Shown here: positions 6,090-6,623 of the stretch, piece by piece
How the letters are laid out: each line of letters opens with the position of its first letter
Numbering within the stretch: position 1 is the stretch's first letter
Source of the DNA: Betaproteobacteria bacterium UBA2293
Lineage (GTDB): Bacteria > Pseudomonadota > Gammaproteobacteria > Burkholderiales > Rhodocyclaceae
Direction: 5' to 3'
Length of the DNA: 6,623 nucleotides
Assembly (NCBI GenBank): GCA_002345845.1
Contig: DDWF01000189.1
Location: 253-6,875, forward strand
Program-made: the position numbers and the translations under genes
Notes under the pieces: generated by a model
Told to the model about the DNA's origin: nothing
The model's input: the letters and a program-made list of their open reading frames with translations, nothing else
Database searches by the model: none

Positions 6090-6623
6090 GGCGACCTTCT
6101 CCAGGCCGGCCAGCTTTTCGCCATCGTCCAGCGCGATCAGCGTCACGCCCTGCGTCGCCCGGCCCATGCCGCGGATTTCCGCGACGCGGGTGCGGATCAG
6201 CACGCCGCCGGTGGTGATCAGCATCACCTCGTCGTTGTCATCGACCAGCTTGGCGCCGATCACCACGCCATTGCGCTCGGAATCGGCAATGGCCTTGACG
6301 CCTTGTGTGCCGCGGCCGGAATGGCGGAAGTCGGCGAGCACGGTGCGCTTGCCAAAGCCGTTCTCGGTGGCGACCAAGACCGTCTGCTGATCGGATTCGG
6401 CGACCAGCAGCGAAATCACCGTCTGTCCCGGCTGCAGCTTCATGCCGCGCACGCCGCGGGCGCCGCGGCCCATCGGGCGAACATCTTCCTCGTCGAACCA
6501 GACCGCCTTGCCGGCGTTCGAGACGAGCACGATGTCACTCTGGCCGGTGGTCAGCTCGACACCAATCAGATAGTCATCGTCGAGCAGGTCGACGGCGATG
6601 ATGCCGGCCTTGCGCGGGTTGGA
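5967..6623 (-). CDS. gyrA: DNA gyrase subunit A, C-terminal part (5' end outside window)
   Basis: GyrA carries the DNA cleavage/rejoining activity of gyrase, and its C-terminal beta-pinwheel wraps DNA to make supercoiling negative. Only the last 218 residues are in the window; the frame is open to the right edge. Three pinwheel blades are recognisable by their repeated signature: GRGARGV (local residues 52-58), GRGTQGV (103-109) and GRATQGV (154-160), spaced exactly 51 residues apart. Blade strands such as VLVATENGFGKRT and VMLITTGGVLIRT lie between them. The active-site tyrosine, the quinolone-resistance region and the GyrA-box belong to the missing N-terminal part. The protein ends in an acidic tail described separately. 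The stop codon shares one base with the serC start, so translation passes directly from gyrase to serine biosynthesis. ParC was considered; the strongly regular GRxxxGV blades and the neighbouring serC favour GyrA. Confidence 0.95.
   Translation of the reverse strand, partial: SNPRKAGIIAVDLLDDDYLIGVELTTGQSDIVLVSNAGKAVWFDEEDVRPMGRGARGVRGMKLQPGQTVISLLVAESDQQTVLVATENGFGKRTVLADFRHSGRGTQGVKAIADSERNGVVIGAKLVDDNDEVMLITTGGVLIRTRVAEIRGMGRATQGVTLIALDDGEKLAGLEKVAESVVEVDADSEAEGDVPAEAAGEALAPEADDAADNEGGEA
5975..5981 (-). promoter_or_regulatory. Strong ribosome binding site for serC inside the gyrA 3' end
   Basis: GGTGGAG on the minus strand lies 7 bases before the serC ATG and within the last codons of gyrA. 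It is the best Shine-Dalgarno match in the window. With the TGATG overlap it allows both re-initiation by ribosomes finishing gyrA and independent loading. Confidence 0.65.

Noticed and set aside
3991..6390. Plus-strand open frame of 799 codons spanning parts of pheA, serC and gyrA
   Set aside because: It lies antisense to three well-recognised genes in GC-rich DNA where stop codons are rare on the opposite strand. The translation shows no known motif and is rich in Gly, Arg, Val and Gln, as expected of a shadow frame.
6150..6480. Repeated CATGCCGCG and CGCCGCGG strings near the gyrA end
   Set aside because: They encode the repeated GRGxxGV blade motifs of the beta-pinwheel and nearby GC-rich codons, so protein structure explains them.

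Overview
The window is a GC-rich, fully packed stretch of bacterial chromosome in which every supported gene lies on the minus strand. Reading along transcription, from right to left, the order is gyrA (3' part only), serC, pheA, hisC, tyrA, a periplasmic-type ATP-dependent DNA ligase (LigE), and rfbB (5' part only, running off the left edge). The run gyrA-serC-pheA(chorismate mutase/prephenate dehydratase)-hisC-tyrA is the well-known aromatic/serine 'supraoperon' arrangement of Betaproteobacteria and some Gammaproteobacteria. With the GC-rich codon use and the LigE-type ligase it suggests a betaproteobacterium, possibly Rhodocyclales-like (Dechloromonas/Azonexus/Accumulibacter type). The phylum and class are fairly firm; the order is a guess.

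Region by region: 5967-6623 encodes the end of the DNA gyrase A C-terminal beta-pinwheel and its acidic tail. 4882-5967 is phosphoserine aminotransferase. 3784-4875 is the bifunctional P-protein with an ACT domain. 2687-3775 is histidinol-phosphate (and probably aromatic) aminotransferase. 1805-2686 is prephenate/arogenate dehydrogenase. 965-1801 is the secreted minimal DNA ligase. 1-916 is dTDP-glucose 4,6-dehydratase. Junctions from gyrA to the ligase are a 1-base overlap, then gaps of 6, 8, 0 and 3 bases, so these six genes look like one translationally coupled transcription unit. Before rfbB there is a 48-base gap, the only real intergenic space, with a slightly AT-rich patch that could hold a weak promoter.

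Function: PheA converts chorismate to prephenate and on to phenylpyruvate, TyrA takes prephenate (or arogenate) toward tyrosine, and HisC probably supplies transamination for histidine and perhaps for phenylalanine/tyrosine. SerC makes phosphoserine for serine and, in many bacteria, a pyridoxal-phosphate precursor, the cofactor of SerC and HisC themselves. The unusual point is the downstream end. In the usual arrangement tyrA is followed by aroA, cmk and rpsA; here the ligase and a nucleotide-sugar gene follow instead. I found no RNA gene, CRISPR array, insertion sequence or clear terminator. The window is mostly ordinary core metabolism, with the ligase placement as its main point of interest.
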